DNA from: Bacteroidales bacterium
Lineage (GTDB): Bacteria > Bacteroidota > Bacteroidia > Bacteroidales > VadinHA17
Length of the DNA stretch: 64,000 nt
Assembly (NCBI GenBank): GCA_029932855.1
Contig: JAOZPG010000015.1
Span: forward strand, 1-64,000
Direction: 5' to 3'
Of this stretch, positions 61,091-64,000 are shown piece by piece. How positions within the stretch are numbered: position 1 is the stretch's first letter; each line of letters opens with the position of its first letter. The notes under the pieces were generated by a model that saw only the letters and a list, made by a program, of their open reading frames with translations, did not search any database and was not told the DNA's origin. Both the position numbers and the translations under genes were made by a program.

Positions 61091-64000
61091 ACTGTGTCAA
61101 AGATCGTTAATCTACAATTTGAAAGCAATTCACAACACTGACGAAGATCTATTATCCGAGCTTAAACTGTGTCAAAGATCGTTAATCTACAATTTGAAAG
61201 CAATTCACAACAAACCGGGATATTAATTGCGTAATCCTCACACTGTGTCAAAGATCGTTAATCTACAATTTGAAAGCAATTCACAACGTCAAGGTCTGTG
61301 TTTATCTGCATTGAGGCACTGTGTCAAAGATCGTTAATCTACAATTTGAAAGCAATTCACAACGCAGGATTAATCATCTTTTTAATACCTGTGACTGTGT
61401 CAAAGATCGTTAATCTACAATTTGAAAGCAATTCACAACCATCAGCCAGGGAAATTATGAATAACAACCACTGTGTCAAAGATCGTTAATCTACAATTTG
61501 AAAGCAATTCACAACGGAGAAAAAAATACAGAAAGAGTTCATTTAACTGTGTCAAAGATCGTTAATCTACAATTTGAAAGCAATTCACAACGCCAAAAAC
61601 TCATTCATCATGCCTATCTCTCACTGTGTCAAAGATCGTTAATCTACAATTTGAAAGCAATTCACAACAACCCCGTAACGATAGGAAAATTATTGGAAAC
61701 TGTGTCAAAGATCGTTAATCTACAATTTGAAAGCAATTCACAACTCCAAATCGTTATACAGAGTCCTAAATAACTGTGTCAAAGATCGTTAATCTACAAT
61801 TTGAAAGCAATTCACAACGTATTGCAAGCTTTTGGTTTTTAGGGCTTAACTGTGTCAAAGATCGTTAATCTACAATTTGAAAGCAATTCACAACTAACCG
61901 GCAAAAATGTAGAGATTGTTATAAACTGTGTCAAAGATCGTTAATCTACAATTTGAAAGCAATTCACAACTGACGTTGTTCAGGCTGGTATTGCGAAAAC
62001 TACTGTGTCAAAGATCGTTAATCTACAATTTGAAAGCAATTCACAACTCAATCCATGAATTAGCAATAAGGGAAAAGACTGTGTCAAAGATCGTTAATCT
62101 ACAATTTGAAAGCAATTCACAACACAGAGCCGGAAAGGATAACAGATCGCACCACTGTGTCAAAGATCGTTAATCTACAATTTGAAAGCAATTCACAACG
62201 ACCAGCTTCGGGGACTACGCCATAATTCAACTGTGTCAAAGATCGTTAATCTACAATTTGAAAGCAATTCACAACTGAGCTGTTATTTGATGAAGATATA
62301 GAGGAACTGTGTCAAAGATCGTTAATCTACAATTTGAAAGCAATTCACAACTTATCGACCCCTCGTACTCAACAGATGCCACTGTGTCAAAGATCGTTAA
62401 TCTACAATTTGAAAGCAATTCACAACAATAGATAGAAGAGAAATAGAAGAAAGCAACTGTGTCAAAGATCGTTAATCTACAATTTGAAAGCAATTCACAA
62501 CAAGACAAGCACAGATAATTACGGTCTTCGGGCACTGTGTCAAAGATCGTTAATCTACAATTTGAAAGCAATTCACAACATTTATTTTGACTGACTTTTT
62601 TTTGAGTCTACTGTGTCAAAGATCGTTAATCTACAATTTGAAAGCAATTCACAACACCAGCCATAGCTTTGACAGGACAATAAACACTGTGTCAAAGATC
62701 GTTAATCTACAATTTGAAAGCAATTCACAACAATCAATTTATTATAACTGATGATTTTAGGACTGTGTCAAAGATCGTTAATCTACAATTTGAAAGCAAT
62801 TCACAACGCCTTCATTTTCATCTGCGTTTGTTGCTATACTGTGTCAAAGATCGTTAATCTACAATTTGAAAGCAATTCACAACAAGTAAAAGCAATGAAA
62901 TAAATATCCTGAAAACTGTGTCAAAGATCGTTAATCTACAATTTGAAAGCAATTCACAACGTCTGGTTGTTTATATTCTATTTTCTTCCCTACTGTGTCA
63001 AAGATCGTTAATCTACAATTTGAAAGCAATTCACAACGATAAGTGAAACAGGAAACAATAAATTGGACTGTGTCAAAGATCGTTAATCTACAATTTGAAA
63101 GCAATTCACAACCTTGATGATTTGTTCCTTTCTTTTTATATACTGTGTCAAAGATCGTTAATCTACAATTTGAAAGCAATTCACAACTTAACCGTAAACA
63201 CAAAAAAAAATAAAGAACTGTGTCAAAGATCGTTAATCTACAATTTGAAAGCAATTCACAACTTTAATTATTTGTTCCTTTCTTTTTATATCACTGTGTC
63301 AAAGATCGTTAATCTACAATTTGAAAGCAATTCACAACTCCTGCTATTCTCTTTGCAACAATTGATTCACTGTGTCAAAGATCGTTAATCTACAATTTGA
63401 AAGCAATTCACAACTTTGTCCGTAGCATCTCCATTAGCATATTACTGTGTCAAAGATCGTTAATCTACAATTTGAAAGCAATTCACAACTGTCAGAGAAT
63501 ACTTGCGCTTCTTTCGGGTACTGTGTCAAAGATCGTTAATCTACAATTTGAAAGCAATTCACAACCATTTGATAAAATGTATCTTGAGGCCGAAAACTGT
63601 GTCAAAGATCGTTAATCTACAATTTGAAAGCAATTCACAACGGTCATTCTCTGTCATATCTCCTGCCTGGAAACTGTGTCAAAGATCGTTAATCTACAAT
63701 TTGAAAGCAATTCACAACGCATTGGCAGATATATATTTGCCATATCTAACTGTGTCAAAGATCGTTAATCTACAATTTGAAAGCAATTCACAACGCAGAG
63801 GCTAAGTTTAAAGACTACCAGGTTACTGTGTCAAAGATCGTTAATCTACAATTTGAAAGCAATTCACAACGTTATTCGGTATTTTCCTAGTGTTACAAAG
63901 ACTGTGTCAAAGATCGTTAATCTACAATTTGAAAGCAATTCACAACAGTTTCTTCTAGTTCTTTCATAGTCTTTTACTGTGTCAAAGATCGTTAATCTAC
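61091..64000 (-). CRISPR. CRISPR array: 39 repeats (38 complete), 38 spacers of 28-32 nt, continuing beyond the window
   Basis: 46-bp repeat ACTGTGTCAAAGATCGTTAATCTACAATTTGAAAGCAATTCACAAC on the + strand (crRNA sense GTTGTGAATTGCTTTCAAATTGTAGATTAACGATCTTTGACACAGT), period 74-78; repeats look identical by eye. Minus-strand transcription inferred from the tracrRNA anti-repeat. Confidence 0.99.

Noticed and set aside
61298-63805. ORFs inside the CRISPR array (61298-61489, 61498-61773, 61928-62173, 62269-62571, 62931-63254, 63095-63388, 63397-63615, 63503-63805)
   Set aside because: They translate the CRISPR repeat repeatedly (VSKIVNLQFESNSQ, LCQRSLIYNLKAIHN, LLSNCRLTIFDTV); artefacts of the repeat lacking stops in some frames.

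Overview
Bacteroidota chromosome fragment (Bacteroidales/Marinilabiliales-like, judged from SusC/SusD genes, type IX secretion C-terminal domains and TAnnTTTG-type promoters). From left to right: (i) three minus-strand genes (a partial LytTR-like regulator, an outer-membrane barrel protein, a BNR/T9SS protein) separated by related imperfect palindromes in a cassette-like layout; (ii) a PorE-like OmpA protein, galM, a GH-like/FGE-like fusion, an S9 peptidase, an M1 peptidase, a Yip1-like protein, an SSS transporter and galK; (iii) MscS, a DUF3078-like protein, and a non-canonical Nramp-like transporter overlapping a fused hydantoinase/5-oxoprolinase; (iv) a divergent glycerol/glycerophosphodiester locus (DeoR regulator, glpF, two glpK paralogs, an FAD/[2Fe-2S] oxidoreductase, SusC/SusD, phosphoesterase // glpD, glpT, GDPD, LTD-T9SS protein, 5'-nucleotidase); (v) an M20 amidohydrolase, queE, a second PorE-like protein and an SDR; (vi) a complete type II-C CRISPR-Cas locus (tracrRNA, cas9, cas1, cas2) with an array of 39 repeats (the last cut by the window end). 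Main points for a second look: two array spacers in the same register that encode the same peptide and differ only at three synonymous positions in the PAM-proximal seed; a Bacteroidota-type promoter apparently embedded in each CRISPR repeat; the cassette-like palindromes at the left edge; an Nramp-like protein lacking the metal-site motifs and coupled to oxoprolinase; and a second glycerol kinase lacking a key substrate-binding Arg. All calls are by eye from sequence; no database search or folding program was run.
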